A stretch of 64,000 bases of DNA from Ceratodon purpureus (taxonomy: Eukaryota > Streptophyta > Bryopsida > Pseudoditrichales > Ditrichaceae), in NCBI GenBank assembly GCA_014871385.1, contig CM026426.1, positions 28,231,037-28,295,036 of the forward strand, given 5' to 3'. How positions within the stretch are numbered: the stretch's first letter is position 1; each line of letters opens with the position of its first letter. Of this stretch, positions 23,642 through 34,357 are shown piece by piece. The notes beneath the pieces are model-generated. The model saw nothing but the letters and a program-made list of their open reading frames with translations. It was not told the DNA's origin and did not search any database. The translations under genes and the position numbers were made by a program.

Positions 23642-26600
23642 TTCTTCTAGGCAGAATTCGCAGGGTGCTACTTCTGTATTAGTCAGTCCAGGACAGTTTT
23701 TGCTTGCTCTTACTTGGTTCAGTTTAGGACGGGCGGTTTGTAGGGGGGACGCTGGGCAGCTGCCGAGGACGGGGTTGGGAGTACGTTAGGCCAGAGACCA
23801 TTCGTATGTGACCACTGAAATTTAAATACACTTTCAAAATTCGTATGTTGCCTCCTCATGTGAATGTATTAACATTTAGTACAGAGTTTGATACTTAACT
23901 GGAAGCACGAAGAAGACTGATTAAAAGTGCAGAAACTCCGTAGGAAAAAAATCAGGCAACTACATCTCAGCATTGCGCCATTAGGACAGAGCCGGAGGTC
24001 GGCAGCCCTGGAGATCAAGGTTTTACCATGCTAAGTCCTCTTCATTCCTGTGTCCTAAGCGCGGGACTGGCAGGGCTTTACGGGCGAGTTCATTTAAATT
24101 AAATGAACAGGTAGAGAGGAGGAAATTTAGGACAGGGGACATTTAGGACAGAAAGCATGGAAGGGCAAAAACAAAGAGGGACGACCACAGATGTCTGTCC
24201 TAAATACAATTCTGGTGAGGATTTCCTCGAAACTCGGCAAGAAGCGACTCCAAAATAAAGGTGTTTCAAAATTTAACGTGGAGACTTCTTGTACATGAAA
24301 CTGGGGAATGGGGAAGAAGGGAAGACTGAAATTAGAAAGAATGGGGATGAAAATGAAAATGGGGAAGAATGGAAAACTGAAATTAAAGTAAATGGGGACG
24401 AAAATGAAAATGGGGAAGAATGGAAAACCAGAAAAAAAAAATAAAAAAATTGATGAAAATGAAACTGAGGATGCTAATGAAAAGGAATGGCAAATGGGGA
24501 GGAATTCAAACGCCCAAAATGGAAAAAAAAGGAAGAAAATGAAAATGACGAGAACGATGGAAATCAATATGAATCAGAAAAAACATTAAAAAAAAAAAAC
24601 CAAGAGTAAGGGCAGGGAAAATTTAGGAAATAAGTGAAGTCCACAGAATATATGCAAAGAATTCAGAAATAAAATATATATATTTAGAAAAAATCCAGAA
24701 GAACTGAACAATGGAAAAAAAATAAGAGTAATCAACAAAGAAAAGAAAAAATAAAAAACATGTGCGGTCCGTGCGGACCAGGGGATAGAAAGGGGTGATC
24801 AAAAGGGGTCACGAGGTACTATTTTTGGTAAAATTTAGAATGCTGAGGAACTAAATGTTCTAAACTTTCAAGAAGTAAATGCTATGAATTTAATACAGTG
24901 AGGTGAAAGGACAGGAGGCTGTAGGCAATGCATGTGAGGACGAAGGTACTAAACTTGTGAAAAAAAATTAAAAATTTGTAATCCTCGAATAAAATAAAAT
25001 AAAAGAAGACTCCGGAAAAAAAAACATAGAACTTAAAGGCGCTTTCATAGAAGGTTGTAGGGTTTAGGGTTATGTGACCTTTGGATGAAAAAGTTGGAGA
25101 AAAAAATCAGTACTTAGCGTTATGTTGGATCCATTTCACTGAGCAATAAGTTTTTAAATGCGGTGAGGATTTCCTCGAAAATACAAGGAGGCAGCGTCGT
25201 CCTAGAATTCCATCATTCCCCATGGCCAGGCTGACAAAAAAAAAAAGATCGAGAAGACGGCGAGGGCGATGGGAAGGAGCGAGGGCGAAGAGTGGAGCGA
25301 GTAGAGCTAAGGAGGAGGAATGGGGAGGCGGCGTCGTACGCAAAGATGCTGGCTACGACAGTCCCTCGTTTCAGTAAGCGGTGAGGACGTTTATGACAAG
25401 AAACATGTTCACGCAACCGAACATTAAAAGTATGAATCGAGAGCTGTAAACTTTGTCAAGTTCATAAACACATAAATAAGATCTACAAGGCAGGGAAAGC
25501 AAAATATTTAACTTCAATTCAAAACCTGGTGCAAAATTCTGAAGAACGAAGTGCTTATATCAAGTTTATGAATGCACCAAAGTAGGAATCTACAAGAAGG
25601 TGATAGCCTTCATGTTCGGAACTGGAAAAACCCCAACGTTTACTAGGGCGGCTCCCTCTCTGAATACAAAGACATCTTCAATTGTGAGTCCAGAAAGATT
25701 TGGATAAGTTGTGGAGCTTCTCTACAGAGAAGAACTCCTACACATTTGAGGAGCGTCGATGCGTCAAATTAGGGAATCACTAGTGCGTAGTTCAACTTAT
25801 CAATCCACATCTAATTGCCAAAAAAAGAGGTGTGAAGGTCAAAATTAACAGAATACTAAGTTCGGGTGTTCTTCAGATTCTTAACTGCCTCTTCATGTAC
25901 TTCCCGATGAAGCTATTGTAAAGAAGTTGCAGGAAAAAATCAGGCTTCACTTTGTTTAGTGCCCCTTCACGACACTTCATGATGAAGGTCTTCTGAAGAA
26001 GTTGCAGGAAAAAATCGGGCTTCACTTTGTTTAGTGCCCCTTCACGGCACTTTATGATGAATGTCTTCTGAAGAAGTTGCAGGAAAAAATGAGGCTTCAT
26101 TTTGTTTAATGCCCCTTCACGGCACTTCATGATGGAGGTCTTCTGAAGAAGTTGCAAAAAAAAATTAGGCTTCACTTTGTTTAGTGCCCTTCACGGCAGT
26201 TCATGATGAAGGTCTTCTGAAGAAGTTGTAGGAAATAAGCAGGCCCCACTTTGTTGAATTATTCGATGCCTTTCCCGCCCTTGTAGCCGTATGCGTTAAT
26301 TAAAATTAGCATCCTAAACTTGCAGAACCCTTTGAATTTTTATGGGACTCCTGAGAGAACTTGAATTTTCTGAATTTGCATGTAAAAAGCCTTTACATAT
26401 GAAAACTTGATTTCGCAAACTCCAGCTATCGATCAGGCGTTGATTACAACTTTGGAGTTAACGCTGCAATTTTCCTGCACGCTAAAGACACCAGTGTAGT
26501 ACTCCATCACGTTGTTGACTACATGAACCGGAGAGGCAATCTATTATTCTTGTAAGCCATGAGAAACGGAAGGGTGCTTGATTCATCAGTTTCATGATTC

Positions 26601-27485
26601 GCAGACCCTGAACAATTTTTTTATTGAAAACCGGGAAGTGAAATGTGTTCCTAAAGAAGAGAAGGTCTTTTAAATGACCCCTTCAAGAGCATGAGGTCTT
26701 CGTATGAGTTTATCTCACGCAGTATAACCATGATTTTATTTTTATTTCCTAAATCTCCTCCTCTTCTTAGCATACCACTCGAGAACTTGCAATACTACAT
26801 AAATATAACATGACCAAAGCCGGAGAACTGCAAAGTAAAAAGATTGAAAATCAAATATTCATTGAGTACCCTAGGTTGCTACGTTTGCAAATGGAGAAGG
26901 GTTACCAAGTGGCAATTAAATTAATGAAGCATGGATTATACAGTAATTTAGGACAGGTAACCAACTGCTGTGAACCACAGTGTGTAGGATTATTTAGGAC
27001 AGGTAACCAATTCTAGTTAACCTGTGTGTAGGATTATTTAGGACAGGCAACCATGGCTGAACCTTCTAGAGTGAAATTTGGTGGAGTGAAGGTTTTCTGA
27101 ACTCCAGGTCTGCAATGTTGAATTCGGTGACCGCGGGACTGAGAACAGAATCTGAACTATAGTAATACGAAGTACTGCAACCGTGTCTCTTGTGCACAGT
27201 GATTCCGGAATTTTAAGGGTGGCCTAAAATTCCACACCCACTACAATTTCGAAGACGACCATAGATGACAGAAGGACTAGAGTGGGAGCCGAAGCCTCCT
27301 TGGGCAGGGAAAAGAGAAGCTGGGCATATGCCATAGCCTTCTTGTACTCAGAAAACTGAGGTAACAATACTCGTTTAAGTACACATACATACAGTACCTG
27401 CATACCCTGTCTATCCTGTACAGAGTACTCTTCCCCCCTAATAAACTCCTGTCCTCGTACTCCTCTGTCATATTACTCCCCTGTC
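23642..27485. other. Central spacer of the MULE-like element
   Basis: Gene-free spacer between the two convergent 3' ends. It becomes A-rich (24300-25060, with GAAAATGGGGAAGAATGG-type imperfect repeats at 24300-24430), contains nine of the 16 TTAGGACA copies (23.98-27.78 kb including the edge of the transposase gene) and the 75-bp array. ORFs here are composition effects. Transcription terminators of both genes must lie at its edges. Confidence 0.6.
25885..26262. repeat. 75-bp tandem repeat, about 4.5 units
   Basis: Units begin AAGAAGTTGCAGGAAAAAAT at 25921, 25996, 26071 and 26146, with a partial unit at 26220 and a degenerate half unit before 25921. Because 75 is a multiple of three, the minus strand stays open as a 25-residue repeat (KPDFFLQLLQKTFIMKCREG). 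I see no start context or splice link, so I treat it as a minisatellite. Confidence 0.9.
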
Positions 27486-30400
27486 CTACTCCCATTTCCT
27501 ACTTCGCCCGGCAGCCCTTTTCTTAGTCCCAGTCTCGAAGCATGCTTTGAAGCGCCGCAGATTCTTGGGCCCTGCATTCACTTTGAAGGACGGCTGTGAG
27601 AGAGGGTGCAGCAAGCCTGCCTCGGATTTGGCTTTCAGTGCAGCCATCTTTCCTGTGGCCTCAGCCTGGATAGCTAGGAAATGCTCCCGGAGACCCACAT
27701 TCTCAAGCGCTAGAGTATCCGCTTCCCCCAGGAACCCCCTCATCTGGATGTACGTCTTCTCAGGATCGTCTGACTTTAGGACAGCCCCTCTGATGTCCTG
27801 GATTGCTGCTTCGCCTGTCCCGTCTCCCATGTCCAGGCCAGCAGTACTGCAGCCACTTTGAATCGTCCCCCTCAAGGTCCCAACATACCGTATGATGTCT
27901 CCAAGGTGAACCTCCGTGTTTATCATCCTAAACACCTTCACCACATGCTTGCAGATGTTACCTCGCATGCCCAATGGGCAGTTGCAGTGAGCCCAGTCTG
28001 AATTTGGGCTGGTCACCACCCAGATCGCTGGAAAGTTAGTTTGAGACGCAACATAGGCCACGTCCTGGTCCTGGCAGATAGACACATGCTCGTCGGGGAT
28101 CTCTGCAGCCCTTATGACTGCACTGGCCACAATCCCCTCTGCCTTCCCGTTCTTGATAAACCCGTACAGCTTACACTGGACAGCATACCAGTAGTGAATT
28201 AGTACATCCCTGACCAGATGGTAGATTAACCAGTCCACACGGCGGCCGTCGAACTTCTGCCTGAAAAACCTGAGAATGGCCTTGAGGTTGGCGTGGTAAC
28301 TCTCAACTGCTGCGTTGGTGTCCTGGTTGCAGTGGGGGATGTTGCGGAAACCCTTGACCCACATTTCCAGCTTGGGAATCCATGTTTCTTCAAAATACTG
28401 GAAGAATGCCTTTGCTTGTGGATACTTAGCCTTCAGGAAGTTGAAACGCTCCTGCGCAGCCTTCACAGCAAGATCTCCCTGGAGGATACCGTTTCCATAC
28501 ATTAGGTCAGCACAGGCAGACAGAATCTCTGCCCTAAGATAGTTTGCCTTGATCTTCTGAGTCGCATTCTCCAGCCACGCCTTGCGTGTATGCCACAGAC
28601 ACAGCAAAATCTTCACGTCGTCCTTCGTTCCTCCTTCAACAGCATCGGCCTCAGGCCAGACCTTCCTGCAAAGTGACATGAAAGCGGGCTGTTTCAGGGA
28701 CGTGATGAACCCTAAACTGCTACATGTCCTAATCATATTTAAGACACTCCCCCGGAGATATAGTAGTCAGTGTCCTCACCTAATTGCATTCAGTTCAGCC
28801 TGGTCGTTGTCAACCAAGAAGGAGCTTGGTCTCCAATCAGGCTTCACAGCTATGCAACGATCCCGCAGCTTCGTAAGCCACAGTGTGATGTCCTGTTCCC
28901 GTGACCTACCCTGGATTGTGAAGGCTACTAGTATCCCTTGCTCCCATTCGTCGAACACCATCACCGTATATAGTGGATACTGCACCCGAGGACAGGGAGA
29001 ACAATATCAGAGATGGCTCGGACAGGAGGACAGGCAATTAAACTCGTATACAGCAAACAGGGCTTCATGTGTACAGAAGATTTGGAGGGTGACCGGCGTG
29101 CTAACCTTGGGGGCGTTGGTGGAGAAAGTCGCATCTATAGAGAGAGCCCTCCTGTGGCCATGTCTGACCATCATCTCTAGTTGCCAGTCTGTTTGGATGG
29201 CCAGGCAGAATGGGTCGTCCTCAGGAGGTGGCGGCTCATTGAGCTGTACAGTCCCATACTCACGATAGTGATAGTGACAGTCTGCATTCTCGTCTGTCCA
29301 CATACGGACACTCATGGCATCGGAGGGATGCTTTTCCCACAATTCTTTGGCAAGCTTGTTAGCGATGTTATATACGTCGGACGGCATAATGAATGTGTCC
29401 CTCGTGGCTGGCAGGTTATTCTGCGCACATCGCATTACTTCCGCCTTGTGCTCGGCCATGACCTGGGCAAGCGACTTGCCTGACCTCAAGGTGTCTGCTA
29501 TCCACTTCTTCGTGGCTGCTGACAAATGACCTGATAGGCCAGCTCTGTGGCCTCCAAACTGTGCTCCATGACACTCCTTCCCTTCCCGGTTAGTATGGGT
29601 CATGCAGTGAAATTGAATAGTACAGAGTTTTTCATCGCACTGTAGCTGTTTTGCAACGAAATTGCATTGGCAGCCGCGCTTGATTGACATCCCGGCCTGG
29701 ACCTTGCTCACCCGGGTCTTTCTCTTTGGCTTTGAGGCTGCTTCGATCAAGGCCTGCGCCTGCAGCAGCTTCTCCTGTGCTTCCTGTAGGCGAGCAAGCT
29801 CTTTTGCGTCCTCATCCACAGCCTCAACATTAAGGTCAGGGACAGGGATAGTCTCTGTCTTACCTTTCTTTTTAGGCCGCCCCTTCTTCCCAGCCTCTTT
29901 TGCGGCCTTCTTCTCAGCATCTTTTGCAGCCTTTTCAGCATCTTTTGCAGCCTCCTCTACAAGCTTCTGAGCCTTCTTCACGGCCTTCCTCTGATTAGTG
30001 GAGTTCTTTCTCTGGGTGAGGCAGTGAGAGAAGACCTTTTGCACTTCGGCTTTGTATTGGCGACTGTAGTCCACCGGCCCATATTGACACCAATAGCTGC
30101 ACAGGACACAGAGAGGGGCATGTAAAGTGAGCTGAACCTGTCCTACTGTTCGAGGTTGCACAGCAGCAGCGAGGGACTCAGAAAATCGCAACAGACAGAA
30201 ATTGCAAACGAAAGGAGCTGTCCTAAGCAGGGAAGCACTTCAGGCCAGGCATTACCTTATCTCCTGGACAGCCGAGTCAGCCCTGATCTGTTTCCTAGCA
30301 TCCCTCTTCATGCATCGGCGGGACTCCTCCACAAAGGTACAGGGATGTTGACGGGCAGACATCTCACCCTCGAGGAAGTCCTCCAACCTATCCCATGGGA

Positions 30401-30710
30401 TAGTGACCTTCTGCGTCTCCCTTCGCTTCCCATTCCCCTGGTTCCACTTGGACTCCCACCGCAGATCTGTCCTACAGAATGGCCCGGGGGGTGGGTTCTG
30501 GACAGACCTTCTAACCCTGTCTGCCACCCTCCGCCAGGAGGGCCTCTTGATCTTCTCGTCCAGAACAGCACTCTGGACGCCCAAGTCCTCGACTTCAGGT
30601 TCATCACCACTTGGTTCCTGGACGGGCTGTGTCCTAAAACTGAGAGAGTCTTCACCTTCGCTGAGTTCTCGCTCTTCTTCCGGAATGACCCTGTCCTCCC
30701 CATCCTCCAT
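27486..30710 (-). CDS. MULE-like SWIM-domain transposase, four exons, apparently intact
   Basis: Four minus-strand exons with GT-AG borders (30710-30256, 30096-29106, 28979-28780, 28665-27486) join in phase into 941 codons with no stop. ATG 30710 begins MEDGEDRVIPEEERELSEGE, an acidic N-terminus. Exon 2 has a Lys/Ala/Glu coiled coil, a nuclear-localisation-like GRPKKKGK, a Cys/His module (GCQCNFVAKQLQC, CMTH, KECHG) and the first catalytic Asp in SIDATFSTNAPK. Exon 3 continues with YPLYTVMVFDEWEQG and the second Asp in SSFLVDNDQAEL. Exon 4 holds LCLWHTRKAW, helical domains and a SWIM zinc finger (CNCPLGMRGNICKH) near 27.95-27.99 kb, ending in a basic tail (KKRAAGRSRKW). DATF, WH-KAW and SWIM are hallmarks of Mutator-like transposases, which cut DNA at the inverted repeats. 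The third acidic residue was not pinned down. Confidence 0.9.
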
Positions 30711-31132
30711 CTCCTCGTCGCACTACTCATCCATTCCGTAGCCTGCTGATCCGACTGGCTGCTGAAGCCGCTCGGAAACAGGCCGTGGTGCATCGGAGTG
30801 GACTGCCCATCTGCCTTGTCGACAGCCGACATTGATGTCGGGAGTCTCCTCCCTTCGGGCTCGCCCTCCTTCATCTTCTGCTGCATCGCCCCCGGCCTCC
30901 TAGAAGCCCCAAGTGCTGTCCTCACCGACCGCGCCCAAGTCCACCGCATAAGCGTCCGCCCCGAACTGGACATCATGCATCTGTACAGTGTTTGCGAGGT
31001 CCGGATCGTGCTCCCGATCCGATGAGTATGCATGACAGGGGTAGAATGGAGTCACACCGATCCGAAGTGATTCACTCAGCAACCGTCATCTCATGCTGAA
31101 TGAAGCTCGCGCTACAAGTACCGCTCACCCTT

Positions 31133-31202
31133 CCCCATGCATCGCATAATCCCAGCAACTACAACCTCCCCCATGCATCGCATAATCCCAGCAACTACAA
31201 CA
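31133..31202. repeat. 36-bp tandem duplication near the right end of the element
   Basis: CCCCATGCATCGCATAATCC plus about 15 further bases occurs twice in direct tandem with a period of 36, upstream of the transposase gene. It could be a duplicated regulatory site. Confidence 0.85.
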
Positions 31203-31396
31203 CAGCAGGTTCATGAAAACTTTCCGCACAAATGACACAAGCTCGACAATCCTCAACCCCGCCCAACCTTCCCATGCCATGTCCGATCCAAATTCCCTAC
31301 AAACTCATGAATTCGCCCCTGGCTCTGCTTCACAGCGTCGCCCCGACGTTCAAAACTGCGCAGCCGCCGTCAGGAGAGACGCCGAGAATAATGATG

Positions 31397-31653
31397 GCAC
31401 AACGGGGGAGACGTCGCGGGGCGCGGGGGTGGAGGCTCGACGAGGGTGACGGGATGGGGATGAAGAATGGCTGACGGACAGACAGGGCGGGGAGCGGGAG
31501 CCCGGGCGCCGGGGCTCACCACGGGCGCGCGGGGCTTCGCCCAGGGTCGGGGACAGCCTGGTTCGGGGAGGGGGAGGGTCGGGGGGCGTTGCGCTGCCCC
31601 TGCCCGCGTGAGGGGCGGCTGCAACGCTCGATGGGGCAAAATAGAGAGACCCG
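31397..31653 (-). repeat. Right inverted repeat of the MULE-like element
   Basis: Reverse-complement partner of the left repeat at about 97% identity. It lies upstream of the transposase gene, so its inner edge probably holds the transposase promoter. GC-rich sequence continues outward to about 31.83 kb. Confidence 0.92.
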
Positions 31654-31850
31654 AGGGAGCCCGATCGGGGAGCTGCCTGGGCCGGGGTGGAACGGGGGAG
31701 GCTGCGGGCAGGGCGAGGGCGGGGCAGCCTCCGCGCTCCCCCATTTCTGCCCCGCCCTTAGTGACGAGGGGTGCCCGGGTGGTGGTTTGGGGCAGAGAGA
31801 GCACCCTGCCCGATTCCCCGGGCTGAAGAAATAAAAAAAACCTGTTCCTG

Positions 31851-32526
31851 TCTCTCTCCTCTCTCTCTCCCCCCCATCGTCACCTTCATTCGCAACATAT
31901 GCTTGCTTGTGTATGCCGATGTAACAGATTTTCTGATCCGCATGTTGACGTCACTCTCTCGGTTTCGTTACCCTTGTTTGTCCATTCCCCCGTGTGTTCA
32001 ATAAAGCTGTTGTTGTGCGATTTTGTCACCTTTGCGTGAAGGAATCCCTATTCCGCTGGAGCTGGTCGCTAGCAGAGTTGGCTGATCGCGCTGCGGTTGC
32101 GATTGAGGTCAATTGCGACCGCAAAGGTACGTGGACGCAGCGCGGTAAATGCTTCCATACTCTCGAAAGTTCGCAGCATTGTTGCTTGCGTAGATTTCTC
32201 TCGCAACAGTTTAAGTTTTCTATTTTAGCTGATTTGTTTCTACTAGTAATTTCGGTGGGCTTGTGTGTTCAGCTTGGAAGCTGCTATTTCCATCAGGGAA
32301 GGATTAACCAAGAGGCGGCGCCCGCGGTGTTTCGGTAAGCCCTTGGCCGCTACCTTCTCCAGCAGCCAAGTGAGTTCACTTATCACTGTCGCATTTTTTG
32401 CACTGGGACATTGGTGATTGGAGACATTCCGAGGGCGTTCTGTGTTTTGTTTCTCTTCGTTTACAAAGTGGTCATGGTCTGCTAGGATTTTAAGGTTTCC
32501 GTTATTAGTTTCTCCCACCTGCCAAG
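31851..32526. other. Boundary zone between MULE-like and Harbinger elements
   Basis: A CT-rich run (31848-31875) is followed by mixed sequence containing a short inverted GGTTGCGATTGAGGTCAATTG-like segment near 32095-32120. No gene is seen; it probably includes the leader of the Harbinger transposase, whose left inverted repeat was not identified. Confidence 0.4.
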
Positions 32527-33607
32527 ATGGATCGTCGTCTCAACCCGGACAATGTCGCGTTCTTCCTGCCTTCACTCGTTCTGCTCCTACAGATGGTTAG
32601 AGAATTTAGAATGACCAAGACAGCCGTGTTTTGTCTAACCGACATCCTCAGGCCTCATATTGAGCGCCAAAATACCCACTACAAGCTTGCAATTCCTTCC
32701 ATCGTGAGAGTCGCATGCACTCTATTCAAGTTGTGCGAAGGGGCGTCTTTGCTTTTGTGCTCAGAGTTTTTTACTATTGGGACTAGCACAGCGTCCGGTA
32801 TAATCCGTGACGTCGTGAAAGCAATTAATGATGAGCTCCGCAGTGAAATTTGTGGCCAGATGGTAACGGGCTCTTGCTCAATATGGCTCAGTTAGTGGTC
32901 TGCCAAGGGTTGTAGAGGCGACAGATGGGACTCATTTCCACATTAGAAAACCAAATATCAGCTGAGAAGATTATTTCTACTTCAAAAGTGGAGGTTTCAC
33001 TATGGCTTGTCAAGTTGTTGTCAGGGATAGGAAGTTCATCGACATATCAGTTGGTATGCCTGGATCAACAAATGATGCTAGGTAGTTACGAAAGTCCATG
33101 TTATATCAAAAAGCCACTACTACTCCACTGTTTGATCCAGCCAATTCGGTTGACGGTTTTGTTCCTTACTTGATTGGGGATAAACGTTACCCCATTTTCC
33201 CCTAGCTCATAACTCCCTACCGGGACATTCCTGGGGGCCGCAGAAGTGTGCAAGAATTACTTTTTAATCGCAGACTATCCTGAGCAAGAAGTGTTGTTAA
33301 GGATGCATTCTGCATTCTCAAGCAGACATTTCGTGAATTGCACAGTGCCTCGGATCTCCACGTAACTCTGTTACCGGATGTGGTAGTATGTTGTTGCATT
33401 CTCCACAACATGCTTCTGGATCAGACACCAGAAGAGGTGGATCGGCTACTAGCCATGTTACAAAGGAAGGGTATGGCATCGGTCTCGATGAAGACCCTCT
33501 CCAAGAGCGCCCTGCCGAGGACGGAGCTCTTCCTAACAAAGTCGAGAGTGCAAGGAAGCGGACACGCTTGGCTGCTTTCCTTGCACAGGACCGAGTGCAT
33601 ATGTGAT
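32527..33607 (+). pseudogene. PIF/Harbinger transposase, decayed copy 1
   Basis: ATG 32527 opens MDRRLNPDN and leads into the typical N-terminal helical region (VREFRMTKTAVFCLTDILRP, YKLAIPSIVRVACTLFKL). After a frameshift near 32.88 kb comes the first catalytic block (EATDGTHFHI), then FKSGGFTMACQVVV, the second (GMPGSTNDAR) and GDKRYPIFP. A TAG at about 33204 follows, where Trp is usual. The third block reads VVKDAF, so the catalytic Glu is replaced by Lys. The order matches DDE_Tnp_4-type PIF/Harbinger nucleases. Frameshifts, stops and the lost Glu show it is inactive. It is related to the better copy at 63.2 kb. Confidence 0.85.
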
Positions 33608-34357
33608 CCGAGGTCACAGGGGGCTTGGGGTGGTTGGGGGGATGGGGTGGGTGGTGGGCTCGAGTTCATGGCGAGGGGGATATGAGCTTCAACGGGAATT
33701 GGTCGTAACGGCTGGAGGAGGGGGAGGTTGGCGGGTGATACAACAAGGTCAGATTCGGCATAACAGGTGAGACAGTGTAAAATTGCTGCAGTTTCTTCAT
33801 AACTTGTGCGTAGTAGCTATCCTTTTTATTACATAGATTTGCTCCTCTCCACAATGGAGAGTTGAGCCTTACAGGACATTTTTTTAGACGTCTAGAAGAC
33901 GTCTTGTAAAACGGTTACTCTGCCTACACGCTAACATGAAGACTCGATGTGCAGGGGACATCTGGAGGAGTGCATATGGCGACTGAAGCAGATAGAGAAT
34001 AACAAAAGGACATTGAGGACTACATTAGCGGGAGTGATGCCAGCGAAATGGAAGACATCGTTAGGACATAGGAAAGTGAAAGACGTACAGCCGGGTTGAA
34101 GGTAAGTCCCCTGAATCCCGACTGTCAATGAAAGCTAACTGCCTGACACATGAATTATTGGAACTAAAAACTTACGTAGTGAAACTGATTGTTATCCTGG
34201 TCTACTCTTGTGCAGGGCAGTCGTAGTCTTCGTCACATGTACCTCCATCCGGTGCAGGAGTTGTTGTAATATCAGGAACAGCGGCCGGTGGTTTTGTGGG
34301 TGCCACGGTGCAACTGATTGCGTTTGCCAAGCTGGCAATAGCCTCTACCACCATTCC
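33608..34357. other. Spacer within Harbinger element 1
   Basis: Non-coding sequence between the convergent transposase and accessory frames. A short palindrome (AGACGTCTAGAAGACGTCT) is at 33886-33904. Nothing else was recognised. Confidence 0.4.

Larger units (their letters stand above)
19407..30637. repeat. Dispersed TTAGGACA motif, 16 copies inside the element
   Basis: The 8-mer TTAGGACA (usually in TTTAGGACAGG) occurs near 19407, 23151, 23981, 24127, 24143, 26948, 26994, 27038 and 27776 in plus orientation. It occurs in reverse (TGTCCTAA) near 20035, 20631, 24051, 24196, 28725, 30219 and 30630. Copies fall in exons, introns and spacer DNA and in both orientations; three at 26.95-27.05 kb are spaced about 45 bases apart with shared flanks (GGTAACCA-like). 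Two-strand chance expectation over 12.9 kb is under one. The motif could be a transposase-binding site, like the subterminal motifs of CACTA elements, but that is inference. Confidence 0.8.
18950..31850. mobile_element. Large MULE-like DNA transposon with long inverted repeats
   Basis: A GC-rich block of about 12.9 kb in AT-rich surroundings is bracketed by long inverted repeats: 257 bp at 19118-19374 and 31397-31653, about 7 mismatches by eye. It carries a SWIM-type MULE transposase gene (27486-30710, minus), a second gene (20396-23641, plus) convergent with it, a 75-bp tandem array, and 16 copies of TTAGGACA that are confined to the element apart from one copy near 34 kb. The layout recalls maize MuDR, where mudrA and mudrB converge between long inverted repeats. 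Exact ends and target-site duplication were not found: the sequences outside the matched 257 bp differ on the two sides but both become T-rich (TTTATTTTTTTATTTTTTT on the left, TTTTTTTTATTTCTTC on the right, reversed), so the borders are approximate. Confidence 0.85.

Noticed and set aside
24127-24589. Phe-rich minus ORF (24127-24567) and Lys/Asn-rich plus ORF (24392-24589)
   Set aside because: Both come from an A-rich imperfect repeat in the spacer of the MULE-like element.
31370-31826. ORFs in the right inverted repeat, sharing a peptide with an ORF at 18997-19209
   Set aside because: The shared peptide reflects the identical inverted-repeat DNA, not a gene.
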